The notes under the pieces were generated by a model, which worked only from the letters and a program-made list of their open reading frames with translations, searched no databases and was not told where the DNA came from. Position numbers and translations under genes: made by a program. DNA of 64,000 nt from UBA1161 sp002311745 (GTDB lineage: Bacteria > Planctomycetota > Phycisphaerae > Tepidisphaerales > Tepidisphaeraceae): contig JBEKAB010000005.1 of NCBI GenBank assembly GCA_050018415.1, positions 103,606 through 167,605 on the forward strand. Direction: 5' to 3'. Position 1 is the stretch's first letter. Every line of letters begins with the position of its first letter. Positions 52,006 to 61,189 of the stretch are shown here, in pieces.

Positions 52006-54375
52006 ATGTCTCTTTCGGAACAACTGCTGTCGAAGATGGACGCGTATTGGCGTGCCGCCAATTACCTGGCGGTGGGGCAGATCTATTTGCTGGACAATCC
52101 GCTCCTGAAAGAGCCGCTGGCGCCCAAGCACATCAAGCCGCGGCTCTTGGGCCATTGGGGGACTACGCCGGGGCAGAATTTCATTTACGTGCACCTCAAC
52201 CGCGTCATCAAGGAGCACGACCTGAACATGATTTACATTTCCGGCCCGGGCCACGGCGGGCCGGCGGTGGTCGGCAATGTTTACCTCGAGGGCACCTACA
52301 GCGAGGTGTATCCCTCCATCACGCAGGATGAGGCCGGGCTGAAAAAACTTTTCCGGCAGTTTTCATTTCCGGGCGGGATACCGAGCCACGTCGCTCCTGA
52401 AACGCCGGGGTCCATCCATGAAGGCGGAGAGTTGGGTTACTCCCTGAGCCACGCGTTTGGAGCGGTGCTGGATAATCCGGACCTGATGGTGGCTTGCGTG
52501 GTGGGCGACGGCGAAGCGGAGACCGGCCCGCTGGCCACGGCTTGGCATTCCAACAAATTTCTCGATGTGGCGACGGATGGGGCCGTGCTGCCGATCCTGC
52601 ACCTCAACGGCTACAAGATCGCCAACCCCACCATCCTGGCGCGCATTCCGCGCCAGGAGTTGGAGCAACTGATGCGCGGCTACGGCTGGGAGCCGCATTT
52701 TGTCGAAGGCGATGACCCGCCGACCATGCATCGGCTGATGGCGCAAACCCTGGACCAGGTGATAGCTCGCATCCGCGAAATCCAGGATGACGCGCGCCAC
52801 CGCGGGCAGGTCCAACGGCCGGTGTGGCCCATGATCGTCCTGATCACGCCCAAGGGTTGGACGGGGCCAAAGATCGTGGATGGCCTGGCCGTCGAAGGCA
52901 CGTTCCGATCCCATCAGGTGCCCCTGTCCGACCCGGCCAAGAATCCGCAGCACCTGAAATTGCTGGAAGACTGGCTCAAGAGCTACCGCGCGCAGGAGAT
53001 GTTTGACCAAGACGGCAAGTTCAAGGCCGAGCTTCAGGACTTGGCGCCGCAGGGCCAGCGGCGCATGGGGGCCAATCCCCATGCCAACGGCGGGCTGTTT
53101 TTGCGCGACCTGCGGCTGCCCGAATTCCGCCAGTACGCCGTGGCCGTGCCGCAGCCCGGCGCCGTGCAGGCGGAAGATACACGCGTCGTCGGGGCGTTTT
53201 TGCGGGACGTCATCAAGCTCAACCAGGATCAGCGCAACTTCCGCATTTTTGGCCCGGATGAAACCCTTTCCAACCGCCTGGGCGAGGTGTTTGCGGCCAC
53301 CAACCGCCAGTGGGATGCGACCACGCTCAAGGGCGATGAATACTTGGCCCCCGAGGGCCGCGTCTTGGAAGTGCTCAGCGAGCACCAGTGCCAGGGCTGG
53401 CTGGAAGGATACCTGCTGACCGGCCGGCACGGGCTGTTCAACAGTTACGAGGCGTTCATCCACATCGTCGATTCGATGTTTAATCAGCACGCCAAGTGGC
53501 TCAAGGTGACCCTGGGCCTGCCCTGGCGCCGCAAGATCGCGTCGCTGAATTACCTGCTGGCCAGCCACGTGTGGCGTCAGGACAACAACGGGTTCACGCA
53601 CCAGGACCCGGGGTTCATCGATCACGTGGTGAACAAAAAGGCCGAGATCGTTCGCGTGTATCTGCCGCCGGATGCCAATTGCCTGCTGTCCGTGATGGAC
53701 CACTGCCTGCGCAGCCGGCATTACGTGAACGTGATCGTGGCCGGCAAGCACGCGGCTCCGCAGTGGCTGGACATCGACGCCGCGGTGACGCATTGCACCA
53801 ACGGCATCGGCATCTGGGAATGGGCCAGCAACGATGCGCGATCGGAACCGGATGTGGTGATGGCCTGCGCCGGCGACGTGCCGGCCCTGGAGACGCTGGC
53901 AGCCGTGGACATCCTGCGGCGCCAATTGCCCGAGCTGAAAATCCGCGTCATCAACGTCGTCGATCTCATGAAACTGGAGCCGCCGACCGAGCACCCGCAC
54001 GGTCTGCCGGAGGATGATTTCGATGCGCTGTTCACCAAGGACAAGCCGATCATCTTTGCCTTTCACGGATATCCGTGGCTGATCCACCGTCTGACCTACC
54101 GCCGCACCAATCACCACAACCTTCACGTGCGCGGCTACAAGGAGGAGGGCACGATTACCACGCCGTTCGACATGGCCGTGCTCAACGATCTGGACCGCTT
54201 TCACTTGGCCATTGACGCCATCGACCGCCTGCCGCAGCTGGGTTCCCGCCGCGCGTATCTCAAGCAGGAGCTGCGCGAGAAGTTGGTGCAGCATCGCCGT
54301 TACATCGTCGAGCACGGGGATGATCTGCCGGAGGTGCGAGATTGGAAATGGCCGTATTCCGGCGGGCCGCAATAG
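52006..54375 (+). CDS. xfp: Xylulose-5-phosphate/fructose-6-phosphate phosphoketolase
   Basis: 789 residues; ATG at 52006 with GGAG seven bases upstream (the 51958 start overlaps ackA and is unsupported). Thiamine diphosphate enzyme: splits Xu5P or F6P with Pi into acetyl phosphate plus G3P or erythrose 4-P. Family sequences: NYLAVGQIYLLDNPLLK, SGPGHGGPAVVGNVYLEG, GSIHEGGELGYSLSHAFGA, the ThDP loop VVGDGEAETGPLATAWHSNK and IRVINVVDLMKL near the C-terminus. Together with AckA it gives an acetate-yielding bypass around lower glycolysis. Confidence 0.96.
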   Translation: MSLSEQLLSKMDAYWRAANYLAVGQIYLLDNPLLKEPLAPKHIKPRLLGHWGTTPGQNFIYVHLNRVIKEHDLNMIYISGPGHGGPAVVGNVYLEGTYSEVYPSITQDEAGLKKLFRQFSFPGGIPSHVAPETPGSIHEGGELGYSLSHAFGAVLDNPDLMVACVVGDGEAETGPLATAWHSNKFLDVATDGAVLPILHLNGYKIANPTILARIPRQELEQLMRGYGWEPHFVEGDDPPTMHRLMAQTLDQVIARIREIQDDARHRGQVQRPVWPMIVLITPKGWTGPKIVDGLAVEGTFRSHQVPLSDPAKNPQHLKLLEDWLKSYRAQEMFDQDGKFKAELQDLAPQGQRRMGANPHANGGLFLRDLRLPEFRQYAVAVPQPGAVQAEDTRVVGAFLRDVIKLNQDQRNFRIFGPDETLSNRLGEVFAATNRQWDATTLKGDEYLAPEGRVLEVLSEHQCQGWLEGYLLTGRHGLFNSYEAFIHIVDSMFNQHAKWLKVTLGLPWRRKIASLNYLLASHVWRQDNNGFTHQDPGFIDHVVNKKAEIVRVYLPPDANCLLSVMDHCLRSRHYVNVIVAGKHAAPQWLDIDAAVTHCTNGIGIWEWASNDARSEPDVVMACAGDVPALETLAAVDILRRQLPELKIRVINVVDLMKLEPPTEHPHGLPEDDFDALFTKDKPIIFAFHGYPWLIHRLTYRRTNHHNLHVRGYKEEGTITTPFDMAVLNDLDRFHLAIDAIDRLPQLGSRRAYLKQELREKLVQHRRYIVEHGDDLPEVRDWKWPYSGGPQ

Positions 54376-54452
54376 AACCGTGGAGCGGGAGAGCAGTAGA
54401 TCAGTAGAGCAGAGAAAAAATCGGAAAGCGTCTTGCGCGTCAAATGGGAAAA

Positions 54453-56072
54453 TCACGGTCCAGTTGCCGCCGACGTGCTGGGCCGCGTTGCCGGCTCAGT
54501 GGCCGGCGCGGGGCGGGGGCGGGTATTCGCAAGGGTCGCGGCCTCGAGAGACGGGTCGCGCACCATAATCAGATAGTCGACGACGGTGCCTTTGATGACG
54601 TAGCGATAGCGGGTGGCCAAGGTGCGGATCAGACGAACAGAGGTGGTGTCGGTGGGACTGGCGGGGTGTAAAACGTCGTTGGCCCAGTCCTGTTCGATGA
54701 CGATTACGCCTGGCGGATGCTTCAGGTAGTCATCACAAATGGCGTCCCGTGACTCCAACAGCAACTCGGGGGTCTCGTGATCGATCTCGTAGCTGAACCA
54801 GTATCGGCTGTGGGCCGGCGGTAACGAGGAGGCGAATACGACCGCCGCGCTGTGGTAAGGTCCGCACACAAATAGGGTTGATCCGGGTGGAGCGACCTGG
54901 TCGGCTATTGCGGCCAGTTTTTGAAAACCGATGTAGCTGGGCAGGAGATAAGTCTCGTAAAGGGCGGCGGCCGCGCTGAGGATCACTGCCAGGGAAATCG
55001 CGGCGGTGATTGTCCATCGCAGATTCGCCGCCGGGATGGTCTGCCGCTGCAAACCGATCCCCATGCACAGCGCGACGAACGGGAACAGGTTGACCCAGTA
55101 ATGGGGAAATCCGCGCCAGGGAATCGGGCATAATGCGATGCCCACGACCATCAATCCCGCGACAAACCATCGATGCTTGCCCAGTAGGGCCAGACCCGCG
55201 AACAGCAGCGCCACCAGAGGCAGCAGCGTGTTGGCGCCATAGGACGCCAGCGCCACCAGCTCGGTTTTGCCGCCGGCTTGCGCATACACCCTCGGATACG
55301 TGAAAACGACGTAGAAGTATCCGTGAAGATCCCCGATGGAAATGACCAGCAGGAGCACCAGCGCCCAGCAGAGGAGTGCCGCCATCGCCATGGCGGCGAT
55401 CCCCAGCGCCTTTTGCCGCCAAGGCTGTGGGGAGAAGCCCACGCTCGCCAACGGCACCACGGCGGCGACCGCGGCGTTCTGGCGGATGTGGAAGGCGACG
55501 ACGGCCAGCACTCCGATCAACACGCATTGGGCGAGCGTGAAGGTTCGGTCGCGGACCATCACGTACGCCAGCAGCAACAGCCCCGCAACGAACGGATTGG
55601 AAAAATGTTCCGTCGATGGCCAGCAAAAATCCCAATACGTCAATGGGAACAACGTCACAAAAATCACGCAGCACAGGGCCGCCGGCAGCTCTCGCCGCAG
55701 CACGATGTAAAAGATCAGCCCCTCGGCCGCGAGCCACAGACCCAAGAAAAGGAGCATCGCCACGTAGGATCCCTGGACAAATAGCTGCGGAACCGCGTAC
55801 AGCATCATGCCCAGCGGCGGCTTGCCTTCCCATACGTCCGCGTAGAGACGCTTGCCGTGCAGCATTGCTTTGGCAACGTTGCCGTAGATAAAGGGGTCAG
55901 AGCTGACGACTCGACGGGCGGAATACGCGTAGGCGGACAATACCGCCGCGAGGAATACGCTCAGGCAACCGACCAGCAGCACGCGTCGTGTCAGGCTCAT
56001 GCAGCGATGCGCATCGGGTACCGTCGAATCGCTATCGGGCAGGCCGCCGATAGGTTGGTGCGTAGTTGCCAT
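54453..56072 (-). CDS. GT-C-like polytopic membrane protein, copy 1
   Basis: 539 residues, about 11-12 hydrophobic helices, C-terminal soluble tail ending in Pro/Ala/Thr repeats. N-terminal pattern DPFIYGNVAKAMLHGKRLYA, then WEGKPPLGMMLYAVPQL, is that of GT39/ArnT-like GT-C glycosyltransferases (acidic motif and PPL). Conserved with its neighbour through the first residues and even 5' of the ATG, which supports this start. Function: probably lipid-linked sugar transfer or a related membrane enzyme; not assignable further. The gene is separated from copy 2 by about 90 bases on the same strand. Confidence 0.7.
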   Translation of the reverse strand: MATTHQPIGGLPDSDSTVPDAHRCMSLTRRVLLVGCLSVFLAAVLSAYAYSARRVVSSDPFIYGNVAKAMLHGKRLYADVWEGKPPLGMMLYAVPQLFVQGSYVAMLLFLGLWLAAEGLIFYIVLRRELPAALCCVIFVTLFPLTYWDFCWPSTEHFSNPFVAGLLLLAYVMVRDRTFTLAQCVLIGVLAVVAFHIRQNAAVAAVVPLASVGFSPQPWRQKALGIAAMAMAALLCWALVLLLVISIGDLHGYFYVVFTYPRVYAQAGGKTELVALASYGANTLLPLVALLFAGLALLGKHRWFVAGLMVVGIALCPIPWRGFPHYWVNLFPFVALCMGIGLQRQTIPAANLRWTITAAISLAVILSAAAALYETYLLPSYIGFQKLAAIADQVAPPGSTLFVCGPYHSAAVVFASSLPPAHSRYWFSYEIDHETPELLLESRDAICDDYLKHPPGVIVIEQDWANDVLHPASPTDTTSVRLIRTLATRYRYVIKGTVVDYLIMVRDPSLEAATLANTRPRPAPATEPATRPSTSAATGP

Positions 56073-56131
56073 GGGCCCGGCCGCCTTATGCCGAAGGCGT
56101 GTCGCGCCATGCTAACCCGTTGAGGCGGACA
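56073..56131 (-). repeat. Shared leader of the GT-C-like pair, copy 1
   Basis: The 50-60 bases 5' of the start at 56072 are about 90% identical to those 5' of the start at 57750 (GGGCCCGGCCGCCTTATG, then TCGCGCCATGCTAA). The block carries a hairpin-like CGCC...GGCG repeat. Confidence 0.75.
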
Positions 56132-56163
56132 ACACAAACCTGCACAGCGCTCAGCGGATCTGA

Positions 56164-57750
56164 TCAACGCCGCGTTGCCGGCCCAGTGGCCGGCGCCGGG
56201 CGGATATTCGGAAGGGTCGCGGCCGCTCCTGATTGTTCCCGCACGAGAATGACGAAGTCGGCGGACGTTCCCTCGGTGCGGTAACGGTAGCGGGCGGCCA
56301 GCATGCGGATCAGGCGATCGGTGTTGGACGGATTGTCCGTTTTCAAGACGTTTTGGAAGTACTGCTTTTCGATCGCCATCACCCCCGGCGGATGCTCCAG
56401 GTATTCCTTGAATATGGTTTCCTGGGACCTGGGCAGCAGAAGGGGATACGGCCCCTCGAAAAAGCGCCACCACCAGTAGGTGTTGGCCGGCGGCAATGAG
56501 GACAAGAACACAACACCTTCACCGCAACTGGGGAAAGGTCCGTATGTCAGGAGGGTGGAGCCGGGCGGCGCGATCCGATCCACGGTTTCGGCAACGCTCT
56601 TGTAAATCTTGTACGTCGGCCATTGGTAAACTTGGTAAAGAGAGGCGGCCGCGCTGAGCATTCCCGCCAGAAACACGGCGCCGACGATTGTCCACCGCAA
56701 GCTCGATGACCGGATGGAATCGCGTTGCAGGGCGATGCCCATGTACAGCGCGACGAACGGGAACAAATTGCACCAATAATGCGGGAATTCGCGCTTGGGC
56801 AGCATGCAATGCGCCATCCCCACGAGCAATGATCCCGCGACCAGCCACCGGTAGCGCCCAAGCAGACCCAACCCGGCGAACAGAAACAGCAATAGGGGCA
56901 GCCGCGTCTGGGCGAAGTGGAACCACAGATTGACCAGATCACGTCCTCTGCCGGTTTTAGCGTAGCCGAATGAGTACACAAAGACCGTGTAGAAATATCC
57001 GTGCAGGTCGCCGATCCACAACACCAAGAGCAGGACCGCCCCCCAGCAGATCAGCCCCGCCAACGCCGCCACGCCCAGACCCAGAACCCTGCGCGACCAT
57101 GGCTGGCGGGAGAAGGCGACCACCATCGCGGGCACCACGCCGGCCAGCACGACGTTCTGGCGGATGTGGAACGCCACCACGGTCAGCACGCCGATCAGCG
57201 CGCACTGCACGAGCGTGAAGCTCCGATCGCGCAGCATCGCGTAGGCCAGGAGCAGCAGCCCGGCAACGAACGGGTTTGCAAAATGCTCCAGCGAAAGCCA
57301 CTTCCAGTCCTCATGCATCAGCGGAGCCGACGTGATAAAGGCGAAACAGCACAGCGCCGCTGCCAGGTTCCGCCGCAGCACGGCGACATAAACCAGCCCT
57401 TCTCCCGCGAGCCATAGGCCCAGAAAAAAGCCCATCGCCGGATAGGATCGCGGCTTAAAAAGCTGCGGAACGGCATAGAGCATCAGACCCAGCGGCGGCT
57501 TGTCTTGCCAGGTCTGGACGTACAGGCGTTTTCCGGCCAGCACTTCCTTGGCGCACTGGCCGTAGACGAACGGATCTATGTTCGTGGGTTGGTAGGCTTG
57601 GTACCGATAAGCAAACGCCAGCGCCACGCTGAAGGCCGCGAGGCACGCGACAAGGGCGACGCGTCCCGCCAGGCTCATGGAAGGCCGGGCCTGCCATGCC
57701 GTCGCGTCGCCGTCGGACAATCCACCGATCGCCTGGTCTGTGATCGCCAT
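56164..57750 (-). CDS. GT-C-like polytopic membrane protein, copy 2
   Basis: 528 residues, clear paralogue of the gene at 54453 along its whole length (YNHANPFVAGLLLLAYAMLR versus the matching TEHFSNPFVAGLLLLAYV region; both contain FHIRQN, HGYFY and PPGV). Motifs DPFVYGQCAKEVLAGKRLYV and WQDKPPLGLMLYAVPQL suggest the same GT-C-like family. Same C-terminal ATGPATRR-type tail. Tandem duplication is recent enough for the leader to be conserved, yet the coding sequences have diverged; they may act on different acceptors. Confidence 0.7.
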   Translation of the reverse strand: MAITDQAIGGLSDGDATAWQARPSMSLAGRVALVACLAAFSVALAFAYRYQAYQPTNIDPFVYGQCAKEVLAGKRLYVQTWQDKPPLGLMLYAVPQLFKPRSYPAMGFFLGLWLAGEGLVYVAVLRRNLAAALCCFAFITSAPLMHEDWKWLSLEHFANPFVAGLLLLAYAMLRDRSFTLVQCALIGVLTVVAFHIRQNVVLAGVVPAMVVAFSRQPWSRRVLGLGVAALAGLICWGAVLLLVLWIGDLHGYFYTVFVYSFGYAKTGRGRDLVNLWFHFAQTRLPLLLFLFAGLGLLGRYRWLVAGSLLVGMAHCMLPKREFPHYWCNLFPFVALYMGIALQRDSIRSSSLRWTIVGAVFLAGMLSAAASLYQVYQWPTYKIYKSVAETVDRIAPPGSTLLTYGPFPSCGEGVVFLSSLPPANTYWWWRFFEGPYPLLLPRSQETIFKEYLEHPPGVMAIEKQYFQNVLKTDNPSNTDRLIRMLAARYRYRTEGTSADFVILVREQSGAAATLPNIRPAPATGPATRR

Positions 57751-57809
57751 GGGCCCGGCCGCCTTATGCGAAAGGCGCGTCGCGCCATGCTAATCCGTTG
57801 AGTTGCACA
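57751..57809 (-). repeat. Shared leader of the GT-C-like pair, copy 2
   Basis: Counterpart of 56073-56131, with an inverted CGCCTT-ATGCGA-AAGGCG that could fold into a hairpin ahead of the ATG. Confidence 0.75.
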
Positions 57810-57858
57810 ACACAAACGCAGGGCGCAGCGGTTGGATTCGGAGTCATATCCGGGGACA

Positions 57859-60057
57859 ATGCCCAGCGTGCGTCGAGCGTCGTTTGTGCTGGTGTTGCTC
57901 TGTGCCGCTATGGGGGGTTGCGCGACGGCGCAGTCCGTCCCGGCGCCAGCCGTGTCGATTGTGATCGATCCCGGCGCCGCGCCCCGCGTGCAGTACGGGG
58001 CACATCGCCTGGCGGCGGCGCTCCATGCCGCCGGATTTCAGCCCGCCGTCGTCGCCGCCGGCGCCGACAGGCCGACGGGGCGCAGCATCATTGTTGCCAA
58101 TCTCCATTCAGCCGGCGTTCCCAAGGACATCCAAAACCAGCAACTCAAGAGCGAAGGTTTTATTATCGCGACGTCCGGCGGCGGGGCGGTTGTCGTTGCA
58201 GGAGCGGATGATTCAGGGCAGTTGTACGGCTGCCTCGAATTGGCTGGGCGCGTGCGGCAGGCCAAGCGATTGCCCGCCGATTTGCACGTCGTCGATGCCC
58301 CGGCCTTCAAACTCCGCGGCCCGTGCATCGGCATGCAGAAGACCTATATCCTGCCCGGCCGACATGAATATGAATATCCGTACACGCCCGATTTGTTTCC
58401 GTTCTTCTACGACAAACAGTTCTGGCGGGAGTATCTGGATTATCTGGTCGATCAACGGATGAACACGCTGTACCTGTGGAGCGGCCATCCGTTCGCGTCG
58501 CTGGTGAAGCTGGACGATTACCCGTACGCCCTGGAAGTGCCGGAGGATGTGTACCAGAAAAACGTCGTGATGTTCCGCTACATCGCCACCGAAGCCGACA
58601 AGCGCGGCATCTGGGTGGTCCAGATGTTCTACAACATCCTGGTCTCCAAGCCGTTTGCCGAACACAACGGGATCAAGACGCAGCTTGCCGCGCCCACGCC
58701 CCTGGCGGCCGATTACACGCGCAAAAGCGTGGCGCAGTTCGTCAAACAATATCCCAACGTCGGGCTGATGTTCTGTCTGGGCGAAGCGCTCAAGGGGCAG
58801 GAGAACCAGACACAATGGTGCACGCAGGTTTTATTGCCGGCGATTCACGATGGCATGGCGGCGGCGCATCTGACGCAAGAGCCGCCGGTCATCATCCGCA
58901 CGCACGCCACCGATGCCCGCATCGTCGTCCCGGCGGCGCTGAGGGTGTACAAGAATCTGTACACGGAGGAGAAGTACAACGGCGAGTCGCTGACGACCTG
59001 GGAGCCGCGCGGCCAACGGCAGGAGCTGCACCTGACCATGAGCCGCCTCGGCTCCACGCACATCGTCAACGTGCACATCCTGGCCAATCTCGAGCCGTTC
59101 CGCTACGGCGCTCAACGGTTCATCAAGAAGTGCGCGATCGCCGCCCGCGACCGCCTGGGGGCGCGCGGCATCCATCTCTATCCGCTGTCGTATTGGAATT
59201 GGCCCGATGCGCCGGACCTCACCGATCCTCCGCTGAAGCAGTGGGACCGCGATTGGATTTGGTTTGAGGCATGGGCGCGCTACGCGTGGAACCCGGATAT
59301 CGACGACGCCACGGATCACGCGTACTGGATCGAGCGGCTGAGCGAGCGCTACGGCGCGGAGGCGGCGGAAAATATCCTGGCGGCGTACAACGACAGCGGC
59401 GAATGTGCCCCGCGGCTGGTGCGCCGCTTCGGTATCACCGAGGGCAATCGCCAGACCCTATCCCTGGGCATGACCCTGGATCAATTAGTCAATCCGGAGA
59501 AATATCGCGCCTTCCCGGAGCTGTGGGAATCGCAGTCGCCGCCGGGCGAGCGCTTGCAGGAATACGTCGATAAGGAATGGAATCACCAGGCGCACGAAGG
59601 CGAGACGCCGCCGCAAACAATGGACGAAGTGCTCGACTACTCGAAAAAGGCCGTCGACGAGATCGACTCAGCCGCCTCGCACGTGACCAAGAACCAGGAC
59701 GAGTTTCGCCGCCTGCGGAACGACATCTACTGCATCCGCGCCATGTCGCAGTTCTATGCCGCCAAGGCCAACGCCGCGATGCTGGTGCTGCGCTATCAGC
59801 ACAGCCACGATATCGCCGACATGGAAAAAGCGGCCGAGCTGCTCGATCAGAGCGTCGGGTATTATGGCTCCCTGGCCAAGTTCGGCACTTGGTACCGCTT
59901 CGCCAACGGCATGCAGACCGGCCAGCGAAAAATCCCCGTTCCCGGCGCCGTCAACGGCAAGCCGGCAAACTACCTCTGGTCGCAACTTCTTCCTGTGTAC
60001 CAAAAGGAGCTGGACGATTTTCACCAGCAGGTGGCCCAACTGCGCCGGGGAGGATGA
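57859..60057 (+). CDS. Alpha-glucuronidase-like secreted glycoside hydrolase
   Basis: 732 residues from the ATG at 57859 with lipobox GGC (MPSVRRASFVLVLLCAAMGGC). An N-terminal GH67-type domain (IIVANLHSAG, GQLYGCLELAGRV) precedes a TIM-barrel-type region (FYDKQFWREYLDYLVDQRMN, LYLWSGHPFASLVKLDDYPY). A C-terminal helical part has repeated long helices. This arrangement resembles alpha-glucuronidase-family or acetylglucosaminidase-like enzymes that trim uronic-acid polymers. Candidate catalytic acids lie in the barrel (MFCLGEALKGQ; EAWARYAW). Substrate uncertain. It follows the GT-C-like pair divergently. Confidence 0.75.
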   Translation: MPSVRRASFVLVLLCAAMGGCATAQSVPAPAVSIVIDPGAAPRVQYGAHRLAAALHAAGFQPAVVAAGADRPTGRSIIVANLHSAGVPKDIQNQQLKSEGFIIATSGGGAVVVAGADDSGQLYGCLELAGRVRQAKRLPADLHVVDAPAFKLRGPCIGMQKTYILPGRHEYEYPYTPDLFPFFYDKQFWREYLDYLVDQRMNTLYLWSGHPFASLVKLDDYPYALEVPEDVYQKNVVMFRYIATEADKRGIWVVQMFYNILVSKPFAEHNGIKTQLAAPTPLAADYTRKSVAQFVKQYPNVGLMFCLGEALKGQENQTQWCTQVLLPAIHDGMAAAHLTQEPPVIIRTHATDARIVVPAALRVYKNLYTEEKYNGESLTTWEPRGQRQELHLTMSRLGSTHIVNVHILANLEPFRYGAQRFIKKCAIAARDRLGARGIHLYPLSYWNWPDAPDLTDPPLKQWDRDWIWFEAWARYAWNPDIDDATDHAYWIERLSERYGAEAAENILAAYNDSGECAPRLVRRFGITEGNRQTLSLGMTLDQLVNPEKYRAFPELWESQSPPGERLQEYVDKEWNHQAHEGETPPQTMDEVLDYSKKAVDEIDSAASHVTKNQDEFRRLRNDIYCIRAMSQFYAAKANAAMLVLRYQHSHDIADMEKAAELLDQSVGYYGSLAKFGTWYRFANGMQTGQRKIPVPGAVNGKPANYLWSQLLPVYQKELDDFHQQVAQLRRGG

Positions 60058-60119
60058 CCGCGGCGGCAGCCGGCGCCAGGCGATGCGCGTTGCAGGCCGC
60101 CGCCGATTACAATAGGGCG

Positions 60120-60701
60120 ATGCCCGCAGATTGGGATGCCGCCGGCGCCGCTCCGGCGCCGCAGGATCCGAGCCGCCTCACGCACCGCCTGGCGCGGCTG
60201 GTGCTGGCCGCGTTTGTCTTCACCTTCGTCATCGCGCGCATCCTGGTCATTTACATCATGGCCGGGAAGCTGCCGCCGCAACTGTTTTTCCACGTCAGCG
60301 GAACGCACGTCCACCACCTGAACTACGGCATCATTCTGCTGAGCGCCACCGGCGCGTACCTGATCTTCGCCCGCCCGATGGGACGGCGGCTGACGGCGGC
60401 GGCGATTCTTTACGGCATCGGCCTGGGCCTCACCTTCGACGAGTTCGGCATGTGGCTGCACCTGGGCGGACCCTATTGGCAACGCGCCAGCTACGACGCC
60501 GTCGTCACCATCGCTTCGGTCCTGACGCTCATCGCCTACGGATCGACCATCCGCCATTGGCGTCCCAAGCACCACGTTACCGTGGTCGCGCTGATCGTGG
60601 TGCTGTGCGTGTTCGGCTGGGCCCTGAAAAAATCGATGAAATGGGCCAACCAGCGCGTCGAGCCGATGCTCTCTCACCTTGAAAATCAGGGGCCGACTTA
60701 G
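60120..60701 (+). CDS. Hypothetical membrane protein
   Basis: 193 residues from the ATG at 60120; the longer frame to 59577 is a shadow of the glycosidase gene. About five membrane helices: LVLAAFVFTFVIARILVIYI, YGIILLSATGAYLIFA, AAAILYGIGLGLTF and two more. Polar sites GTHVHHLNYG and FDEFGMWLHLGGPYW are notable: two adjacent histidines and acidic residues in loops could bind metal. Family not recognised. Its stop overlaps that of the convergent NUDIX gene by three bases. Confidence 0.65.
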   Translation: MPADWDAAGAAPAPQDPSRLTHRLARLVLAAFVFTFVIARILVIYIMAGKLPPQLFFHVSGTHVHHLNYGIILLSATGAYLIFARPMGRRLTAAAILYGIGLGLTFDEFGMWLHLGGPYWQRASYDAVVTIASVLTLIAYGSTIRHWRPKHHVTVVALIVVLCVFGWALKKSMKWANQRVEPMLSHLENQGPT

Positions 60702-61165
60702 GGCCTGACGCGCATGTAGGATTTGGTCGGGCCGTTGGCGATGATCTGCCGGCGGATTTCGGCCACGGCGCGGCGGTTGCCGGGCCACATGAAATGCTCC
60801 TCCGCCGCCTCGGCCCCAAGCCAGCGCACGGCGTCGTGCTCGGGATTCAACGCGACTTTGTCCTGCCGCCGCACGACGGCGCAAAAGGAAATGCTGTGCC
60901 ACAGCGTGTCGTGCTGGGCGATGTAAAAGACGTCCACGTCGTTGAGCTGATACAACTCCGCGGGAACCAGGCCGGTTTCTTCGCGCAACTCGCGCAGCGC
61001 CGCGGCCACGGGCGTTTCGCCGCTTTCGCTTTGGCCGTAGACCGTTTGCCACGTGCCGCCCAGGAAATCGGTTTGGCATCGGTGAAGCTGCAAGAATTCC
61101 CACCCGCTCCCGCCCGCATCCGGACGGATCACAAAACAGCTCACCATGTCGTAGCGAATTTGCAT
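60698..61165 (-). CDS. NUDIX hydrolase
   Basis: 155 residues. NUDIX box GQSESGETPVAAALRELREE-TGL matches GX5EX7REUXEEXGU with all catalytic glutamates. Hydrolyses a nucleoside diphosphate linked to another group (dATP, NADH, ADP-ribose, dinucleotide etc.), cytoplasmic. The chain is close to the MutT/dihydroneopterin triphosphate-type size and may act on several nucleotides. Lies 24 bases downstream of the caspase-like gene on the same strand, so possibly co-transcribed. Confidence 0.92.
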   Translation of the reverse strand: MQIRYDMVSCFVIRPDAGGSGWEFLQLHRCQTDFLGGTWQTVYGQSESGETPVAAALRELREETGLVPAELYQLNDVDVFYIAQHDTLWHSISFCAVVRRQDKVALNPEHDAVRWLGAEAAEEHFMWPGNRRAVAEIRRQIIANGPTKSYMRVRP

Positions 61166-61189
61166 GAGGAAGTGGCCGGTTGCCGCGTT

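Noticed and set aside
52363..54456. 697-codon minus-strand frame opposite xfp
   Set aside because: Shadow of a strongly supported phosphoketolase gene; composition rich in Gln, His and Arg without family motifs.
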